From NCBI GenBank assembly GCA_003116975.1, contig BGKB01000166.1, forward strand, positions 62,001 to 126,000: a stretch of 64,000 nucleotides of DNA. The letters are read 5' to 3'. This document shows positions 47,212-56,973 of the stretch, in pieces (position 1 is the stretch's first letter; each line of letters starts with the position of its first letter). The position numbers were made by a program, and so were the translations under genes. This DNA comes from Aurantiochytrium sp. KH105 (taxonomy: Eukaryota > Sar > Bigyra > Thraustochytrida > Thraustochytriidae). The notes below the pieces were generated by a model that did no database searches, had not been told where the DNA came from, and saw nothing but the letters and a program-made list of their open reading frames with translations.

Positions 47212-48810
47212 ATGGTCCTCCAGGAGCTGGGGTCCAAGATCAATGGGGCCCTCAGCAAGCTCAACACGGCCTCGGTGGTCGACGAGGCCGCCGTGGACTC
47301 GGTGCTCAAGGAGATTGCGGGCGCGCTGCTCATGTCTGATGTGAATGTGCGCACCGTAGCGGAAATGCGCACCAATATCAAGCGTGAGGTTATGCAGGAT
47401 AGCATCCGCGCCGGGTCAACGAGCAAGGCCAAGCAGATCCGAAACGCTGTGTTCAACGAGCTGGTGCGCCTCCTTTCGCCCGATGTCGACGCGTACCGGC
47501 CAGTCAAGGGCAAGGCCAACGTGTTCATGTTTGTCGGTCTCCAGGGCTCGGGTAAGACGACCTCGATTGCAAAGTTTGCCAACTATTGGGCACGCAAAGG
47601 CTGGAAGACAGCCATGGTGTGCTGTGACACCTTTCGAGCAGGCGCCTTGGATCAAATGAAGCAAAACGCCATCAAGCTGCGCATTCCCTACTTTGGCAAC
47701 CCGCTCGAAGCAGATCCCGTCAAGCTCGCCGAGGAAGGTACCAAGCATTTTCGCGATGAGGGGTACGAGATCATTCTCGTCGATACCTCGGGCCGGCACC
47801 AGCAAGAGGCCGAGCTCTTTGAGGAAATGGAGCAGGTCATGGACGTTGTGGAGCCGGACGAGGTCATCTTTGTCATGGACTCTACGATCGGTCAGGCAGT
47901 TGCCGACCAGGCGAGCGCTTTCAAGAAGAGCGTCCCAGTCGGCTCGGTCATCATTACCAAGCTCGACGGTCACGCCAAGGGTGGTGGTGCGCTGTCGGCC
48001 GTAGCGGCAACGAACGCACCCATTACTTTTATCGGTACAGGTGAGCACTTTGACGAGATGGAGCGCTTCGACGCGCGGTCCTTTGTGAGCCGTCTCATGG
48101 GACTTGGTGATATGCGTGGCTTCATGGAGAAGCTCGCGGACAGCAAGGCCCTGGAAAAGTCTCCCGAGATGATGGAGCGCTTGCAAAAGGGTCAGTTCAC
48201 GCTGCGTGATTTGCGCGATCAGTTTAAAACAATTCTTAACATGGGTAGCCTTGGACAGCTGGTGAGCATGATTCCCGGTCTCTCGCAAATGATGCAGGGC
48301 CAGGACCCGACCGCGGCGCAAAAGAACATTGAGGGGTTTATGAACTGCTTTGACTCCATGACTGAGGACGAGCTCGATGGCATTTACCGCACGCGGATTC
48401 CGGATCCCAAACTGCCGGGCAAGTACACGTATGTTTACGAGAAGCAGATCTCGGAGTCGCGGTTGCGACGCATTGCCAAGGGTGCGGGGGTCCCCTTGCA
48501 ACGTCTCTACCTTCTCATTCAGCAGCACAAACAGTTTGAGGGCATGGTCGGCAAACTTGGCAAGAAGGGTCTCATGAATGATCAGCGCATGCAGCAGCAG
48601 ATGCAACGCAACCCAAACCAGCTCATGCAGCAACTTCAAAGTTCGATGGACCCGCGCATGCTTCAGCAAATGGGTGGCATGGGCAACATGATGGAGATGT
48701 TCAAGGGTATGACCGAGGGAGGCGGCATGGCAGATATGATGAAGCAAATGGGTCTTGGCGGCGGTCTCCCGGGCGGGCCCGGTGCCGGTCGAGGTGGCCG
48801 AAGGCGCTAA
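47212..48810 (+). CDS. SRP54: Signal recognition particle 54 kDa subunit
   Basis: A 532-residue SRP GTPase that binds signal sequences as they leave the ribosome and docks with the SRP receptor at the ER. The N domain (1-95) is helical. The G domain has GLQGSGKTT (109-117), [17 protein letters not shown], and [14 protein letters not shown], all intact. The M domain (about 300-532) has the finger-loop and RNA-binding part ([13 protein letters not shown], where RRIAxGSG is usual) and a Met-rich C-terminus ([20 protein letters not shown]) ending in RGGRRR. Length is normal for the family (about 500). It is cytosolic. The gene is intronless with the first ATG as start, and is convergent with MLH1. 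Confidence 0.97.
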   Translation: MVLQELGSKINGALSKLNTASVVDEAAVDSVLKEIAGALLMSDVNVRTVAEMRTNIKREVMQDSIRAGSTSKAKQIRNAVFNELVRLLSPDVDAYRPVKGKANVFMFVGLQGSGKTTSIAKFANYWARKGWKTAMVCCDTFRAGALDQMKQNAIKLRIPYFGNPLEADPVKLAEEGTKHFRDEGYEIILVDTSGRHQQEAELFEEMEQVMDVVEPDEVIFVMDSTIGQAVADQASAFKKSVPVGSVIITKLDGHAKGGGALSAVAATNAPITFIGTGEHFDEMERFDARSFVSRLMGLGDMRGFMEKLADSKALEKSPEMMERLQKGQFTLRDLRDQFKTILNMGSLGQLVSMIPGLSQMMQGQDPTAAQKNIEGFMNCFDSMTEDELDGIYRTRIPDPKLPGKYTYVYEKQISESRLRRIAKGAGVPLQRLYLLIQQHKQFEGMVGKLGKKGLMNDQRMQQQMQRNPNQLMQQLQSSMDPRMLQQMGGMGNMMEMFKGMTEGGGMADMMKQMGLGGGLPGGPGAGRGGRRR

Positions 48811-49254
48811 ACGAGGACGGCGCGCTTCTTGCTTCGTATGCAATGGCGAGACCAAGATGCAAACATTGTCTTGTTGTTCCTGGGTCCTTGGCATTCATTC
48901 GATTTCCCTTTTCCGCTCCACTTGCCAGCAAACGCGCAGTACACTTTTATCATGAACAAACGAATTTTACAATTCTTTGCTGCATCGAAAATGAAAAAGA
49001 GAATCTTGAAAGGAGAAGAAGAAAAAAGGGAAGATGTGTTGCCTTTGGAAAAAAGAAGAAAGCAGATTTCAAGATCGGACCCCAACAAACCTTTTTTGGA
49101 AAAACATGAACCTTGTGAAGGGCCCATACCGTTCGAATGGATGTACTGCCTGATTTAACCACTTCTTTGCTATCCCTTCCCACGCCATGAAACAAACGCA
49201 TGCGTTTCGACATCCCGTGTCTCATCTACTTATTTTTTCTCAACGAAAATCGAA
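48811..49254. other. Convergent intergenic region between SRP54 and MLH1
   Basis: About 440 bases of AT-richer sequence with A-rich runs (about 48990-49080). Both flanking genes end here. I see no gene or repeat. Confidence 0.55.
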
Positions 49255-52029
49255 CTAACATCTTTCAAAAATTCTGTAGAGCTTTTCCAGCGCAGCAACT
49301 TTGCGGAAAATGCCTGCATCCGGGTGTGCATGATCACTGTTCGGCACGAGTTTCTTCATGTGCGGCATGATGACATTCTTAAAAATGTAACGGCGATCGT
49401 CGCGATCATGACGCCATCCATCGGATTCGTTAAAGGTCTTGCGCTGCTCCGGTGTGAGTGGCCCAATGTCATTATAATACAAAGCCAGCTCCTCTGCCAC
49501 GGTGGTGAAGCATCCGCGCTCATCATACCATTCGACACGCTCAAAGAGACGTAGTAAAAACACCGGCAACGAGACAGCGCGTGGAACGTGACCGGGAAGA
49601 ATCTCGGGCAACGAGCGCAGCGTCTTGCTTTGGACATCAATGTTGATGCGAAAGTATTCATCCAACATGCTCGCTCGTTCAGCCAAGAAGGTCGCTACAG
49701 TGGCAGGATCTGGATCCGCTTTAGTAGTGGTTCCATCTACTGCAAGCGTCGTATCGGGTCGACCACGCGCAAGGCTGCGTGCCTCAAGCGCCGTCTTTAC
49801 GGCGTCGGCGATGGAGATAGGTTCGTCCAGCACAATGCGCTCAAAGCGGCCAAACTTGCGCAAGGCTTGCTGGTAGAAGAGCTCCTGGGACAGAAGCGCA
49901 ATGTCCATAATGTACAGTCCCGTATTCACCTGTACGAGACATAGACATTCGTCGACCCAGCCAACAAAGACGAGCGTGCGGAGCATTTTGGCCATGGCGT
50001 CGTGCCGCCGCGCTTCAAAGGCTTCCACAAGACTGCGTACGCTTGCAAGCGTGAGTGCTTCCTCAGTCATGTCATCATTTAATTTGAAAGCGGGGCGAAT
50101 GCGATCCGCTGGAATATCCTGCGCTGTCTCGGCGGGGTCCGCTACGGCGTCATTGGCGTTCGGCTTGGCAACACCAGGACGCTTGCGCAGCGCTGCTGTT
50201 GCCGACAACGACGATGACGATGTGGAGGTGGACGACATCAATGAAGCACCTACCTGTGCTGGAGATGACGCAAATGTCATGCCGGTGAGCTTGGTTTGTT
50301 TCGATTTGCGAGCGCTTCCCTGCTGGCTAAGAAAGGCATCGAGCCCGCTGGAACGGTAGTCTGTTCGGACGAGCTTTTCCGGGCGGTACGCAGGTTTCCG
50401 CCGCGATGCACTCGTGGCAGTGGTGATGCGAGAAACTTCGCTGGCCTGACTTGCAGCATCGGAGAGCGTCCGTTTAAGCGTGCGACGGGGTGGCGTCTTT
50501 TCAAAGTCCTGATCATCATCTTCTTCTTCTTCGTTGTCATTGTCGTCATTATCATCGTCAGCGTCGGCATCATCCCTGTCTCGCTTCTTGTCGCCGTTTA
50601 CAGCATCGTCATGACGGCCCTTGCCCTCAGGACTCTCAGTTGTGTCCCGTGTTGAGCGAACGTCTTCGCCGTTCTGGACCGCGTCGGCGTGAGCACCCAC
50701 AGATTGCCGATCGAGATCCATTTCGTCTCCTCCCGCCACAGACTGGGAAGGCTGCGACGAGGCTACGCGCAGTGTTTGCTGCGTGTAAAAGACGCGCGAG
50801 CTATTCGCATTGGCAAGTTTGTCCCGGACACCCTGCACCACACGTCCAACGACGAGATCCTCGTCAAGGAAGTGCACCTCACGCTTTGTCGGGTGCACAT
50901 TGACATCGATGCGCTGAGGGGGCAGCTCAATCGACAAATACACAAAGGGAAAGGTTCCCTTGGGCAAATACTCGGCATAGACGCCCTCGATGGCGCGACG
51001 TAGACTCGAGCACTGTACGAGACGATGGTTGATGAAGAAAATGTAGGTGCTCTTTTTCCGGTTGTAATTGGCATTCGAAATGTAACCAGAAAAGGACCAA
51101 CGCGGCGCGAGAGAAGCTTGCGCGCCATCTGCAGTGACCGAAGAGCTTTCTTCGCCTGCGTTCCGCGGGCTATCGTTTGCGGCAAGCGCAGGCGCTTCGC
51201 CTTCGCACTCGCCCTCGAGATGAACACATTCCTGGGCCACGTAGGCGCCAAAGACAGTGCGAATGTTATCGAGACGCGAGTCCGTCTCGCGCGTGTGAAG
51301 ATCCGGGGTCGCGCTGGCTGATTTGCGGCAAACAAAGCCAACGCCATGGTAGAGCGGTTTGGCAGGGGACGTTGCGGTTGCCGAGGAGGATGCCTCTTCC
51401 CGGTTTGCTTCCTTTTCTTCCTCGGAAAGTCCCTGGTGTATGGCGTACTTGGAAACGACGTCGAGAATGCGCGCATACTCGTCGGCGGTATTTCGCAGAG
51501 CACGTTTTCGCGCCGGGACGTTGAAAAAGAGGTCGTCGACGGCGATCGTGGTGCCGACAACACCGGCCATGGGGCGAGGCGCGGCCTTTTTTCCTGGACC
51601 TGGCGCGACAAGCTTCCCGTCTGCGTAGCTCGCGCGGAATGCCACGGGTTGCTGGGCCGTCTTGGATGTGATGGTGACGCGGGCTACATGCGAAATGCTT
51701 GCGAGTGCCTCGCCACGAAAGCCATACGTGCCGATTTGCTCGAGGTCTTCAAACTCTTTCAGCTTGCTCGTGTAAAATCGTTCGCACACAACGTCGAGAT
51801 CGGCGCGGCGAATGCCTTTGCCATTGTCCTGGATGGTGAGCTGCTTGAGCCCGCCCGCGTTGGCCGTGACCCGGACCGAGGATGCCCCGGCATCGATTGA
51901 GTTTTCCAAGAGCTCCTTGACCGCAGACACGGGTCTGTGGATCACCTCTCCGGCGGCGATGCGGTTCACGACCTCCTCGCTCAGTCGCGCGATTGTTGTG
52001 CCTTCCGCCTGCGACGCCTGCGACGCCAT
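49255..52029 (-). CDS. MLH1: DNA mismatch repair protein Mlh1
   Basis: A 924-residue MutL homologue. With a PMS partner it acts after MutS binding to license strand removal at mismatches. The GHKL ATPase is at the N-terminus: VVNRIAAGEVIHRP, VKELLENSIDAGA (catalytic Glu39, Mg-binding Asn43), IQDNGKGI, and YTSKL to GTYGFRGEALASI. Then come the transducer motifs FFINHRLV and IDVNVHPTKREVHFL. A long acidic, disordered linker (about 420-600) separates the C-terminal dimerisation domain, which keeps LPVFLLRLFERVEWYDERGCF and ends in the MLH1-specific FERC tail. The family is about 750 residues; the surplus is in the linker and in an insertion near 215-300 within the N-terminal half. The start is the ATG at 52029; the six upstream codons begin with TTG. 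Confidence 0.96.
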   Translation of the reverse strand: MASQASQAEGTTIARLSEEVVNRIAAGEVIHRPVSAVKELLENSIDAGASSVRVTANAGGLKQLTIQDNGKGIRRADLDVVCERFYTSKLKEFEDLEQIGTYGFRGEALASISHVARVTITSKTAQQPVAFRASYADGKLVAPGPGKKAAPRPMAGVVGTTIAVDDLFFNVPARKRALRNTADEYARILDVVSKYAIHQGLSEEEKEANREEASSSATATSPAKPLYHGVGFVCRKSASATPDLHTRETDSRLDNIRTVFGAYVAQECVHLEGECEGEAPALAANDSPRNAGEESSSVTADGAQASLAPRWSFSGYISNANYNRKKSTYIFFINHRLVQCSSLRRAIEGVYAEYLPKGTFPFVYLSIELPPQRIDVNVHPTKREVHFLDEDLVVGRVVQGVRDKLANANSSRVFYTQQTLRVASSQPSQSVAGGDEMDLDRQSVGAHADAVQNGEDVRSTRDTTESPEGKGRHDDAVNGDKKRDRDDADADDDNDDNDNEEEEDDDQDFEKTPPRRTLKRTLSDAASQASEVSRITTATSASRRKPAYRPEKLVRTDYRSSGLDAFLSQQGSARKSKQTKLTGMTFASSPAQVGASLMSSTSTSSSSLSATAALRKRPGVAKPNANDAVADPAETAQDIPADRIRPAFKLNDDMTEEALTLASVRSLVEAFEARRHDAMAKMLRTLVFVGWVDECLCLVQVNTGLYIMDIALLSQELFYQQALRKFGRFERIVLDEPISIADAVKTALEARSLARGRPDTTLAVDGTTTKADPDPATVATFLAERASMLDEYFRINIDVQSKTLRSLPEILPGHVPRAVSLPVFLLRLFERVEWYDERGCFTTVAEELALYYNDIGPLTPEQRKTFNESDGWRHDRDDRRYIFKNVIMPHMKKLVPNSDHAHPDAGIFRKVAALEKLYRIFERC

Positions 52030-52889
52030 GGTCCTCGAGTGTTGCAATGGTTAGCGCCCCACGATCCTTGCGCGGATCAGATCAGATCTGATCTGCCCCT
52101 TTTGCGCGCGTGCGCGCGTGCGTGCGCGCGTGCGTGCAAGAGAGCGAGGGCGTGGGCGAGAGCGACAGTGAGAAAGATGTCGGCGTTGCAGAGGACGCAA
52201 GGCCCCTCGCGCACGCTTCGATTTGCCTTGCTCTCCCCCGACGTGCCAATGGTGCTCTGATTGTGGGGTAGGGAAGGGGCTATAACCCGTCGTATAGACC
52301 CCCAAAAAATTCGTAACGCCGACTCCTCTAGTTGCCGCTGATCATGCAGTGCCTACTCCACGCAAGGCCGGTGTGCCAAGGCATTGGTGAGATCATGACA
52401 CTGGTGAAACCAAGGCATCTCGTTAAGAAAACCGAACGAAAAAGCTTCTTGGAGGGAGCAAAAGAAGATGTCACATTATTATACGAAAGATCTCCTGTTC
52501 TCCCCGACATTGCTACACAAATGCCAGAGAAAAAATGCCTTCTGCTTTGGATCTTGCCTTAAAAGTCATCTCTCGTTCAATATTTGGCCCGCTCAAAGCG
52601 ACTCTATCTTAAAAAGTGAGAGAAAGTGATGCCTTGAGAGTGCTGCAGAGACCGTCGTGATCTCGTCCCGCAATCGTTTGTTCGGTCGCACCAGGATAAA
52701 AAGGATGGGGGAAATTTGTGGAAAACGAAGCAAGCGGGAAATGCGATATCCTTCTGTGTGTCTTGAGGATGATGTACTCGAGATTTCTCCATGGTATACG
52801 CCGGAATGATTCATTTGCAAATGGTCTCGTAAAAATGATGCAGAAGAGGACAAGAACGAAAAAACACATCCGGTGGCAAGCGTGGTCAC
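52030..52889. other. Intergenic region between MLH1 and the SCS-beta-like gene
   Basis: About 860 bases. It holds an 18-base palindrome and a GCGCGTGC run (about 52103-52138) just upstream of MLH1, then AT-richer sequence without a recognisable gene. Short frames on both strands are hydrophilic and unremarkable. Confidence 0.5.
52078..52095. promoter_or_regulatory. 18-base perfect palindrome upstream of MLH1
   Basis: CAGATCAGATCTGATCTG equals its own reverse complement and lies 49 bases before the MLH1 ATG, next to an extra GATCAGAT unit. A dimeric factor could bind it, or it may simply be a product of GATC-type repeats. No family can be assigned. Confidence 0.4.
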
Positions 52890-54257
52890 CTAGGGTGCGC
52901 TTCCACCATCCGTGAGGGCTTCTTGAACGCGCAGAATGGCGTCCATGAGGTTATCAGCGGGAATCTCTGGGACGGGACTGGCCTCGAGCGCAGACTCGGC
53001 CTCTGGCGCGCCGCAACCGTCGATGCGAACGACGAGAGGAAGATCAATGTAGGCTTCGTCGTCGGCCATGATGAGGCCGCGCGCTACCTCATCGCATGCC
53101 GTCGCGCCACCAAAAATGTTGACGAGGATGACTTTGACGGCAGGGTCTGCGCGAAGAATGCGAACTGCTGCGGCCACAGCCTCGGACACATCCTCGGCAT
53201 GACCGTGTCTTCCGACCGTCAACACGGGACCAGTCGTGATTTCCTGCGCCGCAAGCATGTCTGAGGTGGCCATGGCGAGTCCTGATCCGTTCACAATCAT
53301 GCCCACCGGGCCGGATCCGGGAATGTAGCCAAGCCCCGCCTCGCGCGCGTCTCCTGCGCCTGGATACATTGCGGCGTCCGTGTCGTGGAGTCGATTCGAT
53401 AGATCCCGCTGGCGAAAAATGGCCGCCTCGTCGAGCTCGAGAGTGACGTCGAGGCAGGCGACTTCTTGCTCGCCTCGTGCGGCGTCGCTCGCCGACCTCG
53501 CTTGCACCTCGGCGAGCGTTTGGGTTTCCAGACGAACAGCATCGCAGCCGATGAACATGTAATAGAGGAATTCGATCTGAGCCTGCGCAAGGGGGATGTT
53601 CTTCTCCTTGAAGCCCATTCCCTTGGCCAAATGATAGGTTTGCGCCTCGGAAGGGCCCGACATGATATCGACGGTGTCGGTGACCTCTTTGCTGTGGCGC
53701 GGCGTGTCATCCTTTACGAGTTTTCCTGTCTTTTCGGCATCGCTCGCGTCGTCTGCAGTAGCTTCTTCTGGCTCGTCGGGAAGAATTTTTGCACCACGGA
53801 TCACGGGTCCGTTGTGGCCGGGCTCGAGCGCGATCGACAGCATAAAGAGCTCCGAGGGCGCGACGACCTCCTCGATCGTGACGGCTTCAGCTTGGCTCTC
53901 GTCGGCGCTCCCTTGGAGCCACGTGCGCACAGCCTCGCCAATCTCCACGGGCTCCGTGGACTCAACGGCGTCCCTGCCGGGCGCCGAGACGCGGAAGACG
54001 GCGCCCGAGTTTTCCGCGCGCACCTCGCCCACGAAGGACTCGACGTCCTGCGCTTCGGCGAGCTCCGCGACCCTCGGCACGTTCACCGAGAACTTTTCCA
54101 TGATGGCGCGGCTCGCGTGGCCGCCCACCTGGAGCGCCAGCGAGCGCGAGCCCCCGCCGTCGGCGGCCGCGCCGCGCCCCTGCCTCGCGCCGCGCCCGGA
54201 CAGCCGCAGGCCTCTGCCGGCCGCGGCGACGGCGCTGGCCAGGCCCATCTTCATCAT
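52890..54257 (-). CDS. Divergent succinyl-CoA ligase beta-like protein
   Basis: A 455-residue protein resembling the beta subunit of succinyl-CoA synthetase, a TCA-cycle enzyme of the mitochondrial matrix. The N-terminus MMKMGLASAVAAAGRGLRLSGRGARQGRG is rich in Arg and Ala and lacks acidic residues, as in mitochondrial presequences. Family landmarks are VIRGAK (weak), DEAAIFRQRDL (family DDNAxFRQ), GPVGMIVNGSGLAMATSDM, VILVNIFGGATACDEVARGLI and LPLVVRIDGCG. However, the ATP-grasp loop AGGRGKG is replaced by SAPGRDAVE, the metal-binding EVNP by RLET, and the DLGGG loop by TVGRHGH. The C-terminal ligase fold is thus kept while nucleotide and metal sites look lost. It may be a pseudo-subunit that only stabilises the alpha partner, or a different acyl-CoA ligase. 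The first two codons include two ATGs. Confidence 0.75.
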   Translation of the reverse strand: MMKMGLASAVAAAGRGLRLSGRGARQGRGAAADGGGSRSLALQVGGHASRAIMEKFSVNVPRVAELAEAQDVESFVGEVRAENSGAVFRVSAPGRDAVESTEPVEIGEAVRTWLQGSADESQAEAVTIEEVVAPSELFMLSIALEPGHNGPVIRGAKILPDEPEEATADDASDAEKTGKLVKDDTPRHSKEVTDTVDIMSGPSEAQTYHLAKGMGFKEKNIPLAQAQIEFLYYMFIGCDAVRLETQTLAEVQARSASDAARGEQEVACLDVTLELDEAAIFRQRDLSNRLHDTDAAMYPGAGDAREAGLGYIPGSGPVGMIVNGSGLAMATSDMLAAQEITTGPVLTVGRHGHAEDVSEAVAAAVRILRADPAVKVILVNIFGGATACDEVARGLIMADDEAYIDLPLVVRIDGCGAPEAESALEASPVPEIPADNLMDAILRVQEALTDGGSAP

Positions 54258-55524
54258 CGCCGCCGCTCCCGCTCAAGCCGCGCCGCGCAGCGCGGCCGGC
54301 CGGCTCCGCGAGGCGCCGACCGACCTCTGCCGCTGCCTCCGCGCCCTGCCGCGCTCCTTCGCCCTGCGCGCGAGGCCTCCGCGGTCGCGCTTTGCTGCGT
54401 CTCAGCTCAGCTCAACTCGTCTTTTATCTCCTCTCAGCTCTTATCTCATCTCTCATCTCATCTCGTCTCATCGCTCATCTCGTCTCGTCTTATCTGACCC
54501 CAGCCCTCGCGTTGCACCATGCCATGCCGCGCCGCGCCATGAGCCTCAGAAGCCGCTCGCCGAGGGCGCGGAAGCGAGGCCCGCGGAGGCGAGCAGGGAT
54601 CGACTGCTGTCCGGGATGGGACGAGGACGATGGAGCGAGATGGAGATGGAGCGAAATGGAGATGGAGATGAGATTAGCGCGGACGATAACAAGGCGAACC
54701 AGAGCTGGCCGCACGAAGCAGCGCGGCCAGGGCCGCAAGGCAGGGGCCGGGCGCGCCGGGATCTCCCGCGCCGCCTCGCGCGTTGCGTTGCTAGTTTGGC
54801 CGTGAGGTGGGTCGCGAGCGGAGTTGCGGCGACCCTTGTTCTGTGTAGCGGAGGAGGTGAAATCACCTCGCGAAGACGCGCTCATCTGCGCGGCATCGTC
54901 GCGGCGTCTCGCGTGCATCGCTCGCCCTGCTCGCGTTCGCTGACGCCGACTTGCGTGGGCCACGCCGACTTGCGTGGGCCGCGCCCGGCTTTCCAGCGCC
55001 GCCAAGGTCGGCCGATGGGACGTGTGCCGCGAAATGTGCAATAAATGTCCAGCGCCGCATGTCGTCGCACACCCGGCCATCTTCACGCCCTCGCGACAGG
55101 CGTCGCGGCCTCGATCTCGCGGTCTCCGCCAATCCGCTCCCTTTGCTCCGCTCTGCTCTGCTCTGCGTCGCGCCCGCCCCGGTCGAGCAGCCGCGGCCTC
55201 CGCCCCGCTGCTGTGCGGGTGTCGGAGTCCTTCGCACCTCGCTGGCACGTGCCGAGCGACGCCATAAAGTTGACACCTTTCTCCATTTCCCTTTCTCGTC
55301 CAAGCAAGCCGGCGCAAACCAACCCGCGGCGCAAACCGCTTTCCTTTCGCGCGCTCGCCCGTCCGGGACCCGGCCAGCGAGCGAGTGAGCGCGGGGCGGA
55401 GAGTGGACGCCTTCGCTTTCGCTTTCGCTTTCGCTTTCGCCGGCGCCGCGGCGCGGAAGGTAGAAAAGGAGGACGCCCTCGTCGTCCGCGTGCGGGACCT
55501 TGAGGAGGACAATAAGCGAGAACG
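54258..55524. other. 1.27 kb divergent intergenic region with short repeats
   Basis: Between the divergent starts of the SCS-beta-like and membrane-protein genes. It has CTCATCT repeats (about 54403-54500), GATGGAGCGA repeats (about 54628-54672), two copies of CGCCGACTTGCGTGGGCC (about 54940-54980) and a CTTTCG run (about 55408-55440). No gene is supported, although GC-rich frames are open in both directions. Confidence 0.5.
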
Positions 55525-56973
55525 ATGACGGCGTCCGAGGGCTGGGCCAAGGACCAGATCCTGGTGGACGGCCTCACGTACGTGCTCATCTGTTTTCTGG
55601 TGCTGACGACGACGAGTTTGGTGGCCATTGACCTCTTTGAGCGGTGCGGCGGCCACGGCGCAGGATGGAAATCTTTCATTGCGGGACCTGCCAATGCAGC
55701 CGCCGAGGACGGCCTCGACAAGGACCCAGAGGCCGAGGAGGTTCACGAGGCGGGGGATGATGCCGTGCAGATGCAATCCGCAGCAATCCAGGATTCGATG
55801 GAGACCAAATCTTTCAAGAGCGTGCGAGCCCTGTTGAAGAAAACGCCCCCGCCCCTTGCGCGAGTTGTGCAAAACCCTCAAACTCCAGAAAAGATTCGGA
55901 CCTTTACCAAGGGCCTTCTCGTCGTCTGGGGCGCGTCGGGCATTGTCATTTCTGGCATTCTCATTGCAAACTTTCTCCGCTACGTGCAGGACAACAAATA
56001 TCTACAAACCCATCTCGTAGACATCGTCAACGCCTCGTCCGGCGATGCTGGCATTGCTGGTTTTGATGCAGGCGGAAATACCTCGGCAACTGGTTGGCAA
56101 ATCCAAACCGAATACTTCCTCATTCCCGGTCCTCTCGTCGAAGAAGTGATGCATGAAAACTTTGACGTTATGGCCAATGATTCATCTTTTGAGCTTTATG
56201 GGGTGGACTGGGTGCAAGAGCGCTGCACGGAGATCACATGTCTCGACATGGACTACATTGATACTGCCGACACGGATGGAAGCTTTGAGATCATCTTTGT
56301 GGCCGCGCCCATGGGCACCAACCCAATTCTCATGCTGCTGCTTGTCGTTGCTCTCGCCATCGACGCGCTCACATTCTCGGCTTTTGGTCTTCTCGTATGT
56401 TTACGTTGGCGCACCATTACCGTCGAGAAGAGTCGTAAAAGTGCAATGGTTCTCGAAACCTCCCTTGTACTCATTTCCGGAATCTTACTCGGCGTGCTCG
56501 TGTATCTCGCTCTTGCTGTCCCGGTCGAGTACGAGTCCATCGGTTTTGTGTCTCGCGTAGGGGACCGCGACAATGTTGTGCCCGTCACTGCCAAGAAAGG
56601 CGTCATGTTCCCGGTCAAGTATGAGTATGACTACGTGATCGAGGTTGAGACGGATGAGTCCACACTCTGGTGCCCATCACTCGCGATGCGTCTCTTGCTC
56701 GGCAACCAGTATAATCTCGAATTTACAGATAGCTCTGTGAGCGATTCAGTCAACGCGCGTCTGCTCACGGGCCCAGTAGACCCTGCAACGGTAGGCTGCA
56801 GGTATGTGGGCGGCAAGCGGCAACGTTCGCTCGTGAGCAATGCCACGTATTGGGATGAAGTGATCGATTTTATCCAAGATCAAGTCGTGCATCAAGGTGT
56901 CACCGTTGATGGTTTGCTGATTGCCATGGATTGCCTTGTACTGGTTGCCACCTACCTTTTCATCATTTTGTAG
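55525..56973 (+). CDS. Multi-pass membrane protein of unknown function
   Basis: A 482-residue protein I do not recognise. It has about five hydrophobic segments: near residue 17-35 (TYVLICFLVLTTTSLVAI), 133-155 (GLLVVWGASGIVISGILIANFL), 270-292 (ILMLLLVVALAIDALTFSAFGLLVCL), 308-330 (TSLVLISGILLGVLVYLALAV) and at the very end (GLLIAMDCLVLVATYLFIIL). Loops after the second and fourth segments (about 155-265 and 335-450) are probably on the outside. They contain Cys residues and NAS/NTS/NDS/NAT sequons suggestive of N-glycosylation. The loop between segments 1 and 2 is acidic and polar. The chosen ATG is the first in frame. The features argue for a real surface or endomembrane protein, but the role is unknown. 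Confidence 0.72.
   Translation: MTASEGWAKDQILVDGLTYVLICFLVLTTTSLVAIDLFERCGGHGAGWKSFIAGPANAAAEDGLDKDPEAEEVHEAGDDAVQMQSAAIQDSMETKSFKSVRALLKKTPPPLARVVQNPQTPEKIRTFTKGLLVVWGASGIVISGILIANFLRYVQDNKYLQTHLVDIVNASSGDAGIAGFDAGGNTSATGWQIQTEYFLIPGPLVEEVMHENFDVMANDSSFELYGVDWVQERCTEITCLDMDYIDTADTDGSFEIIFVAAPMGTNPILMLLLVVALAIDALTFSAFGLLVCLRWRTITVEKSRKSAMVLETSLVLISGILLGVLVYLALAVPVEYESIGFVSRVGDRDNVVPVTAKKGVMFPVKYEYDYVIEVETDESTLWCPSLAMRLLLGNQYNLEFTDSSVSDSVNARLLTGPVDPATVGCRYVGGKRQRSLVSNATYWDEVIDFIQDQVVHQGVTVDGLLIAMDCLVLVATYLFIIL

Noticed and set aside
47416-48894. 492-codon open frame antisense to SRP54
   Set aside because: The plus strand clearly encodes SRP54 with all its motifs. The antisense frame is a mirror of its codon usage (rich in His and Leu) and has no recognisable domain.
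54940-55260. Repeated GCCGACTTGCGTGGGCC and GCTCTGCTCTG units considered as CRISPR-like or small satellite arrays
   Set aside because: Too few copies and no regular spacers; these are short local duplications in GC-rich intergenic DNA of a eukaryote.
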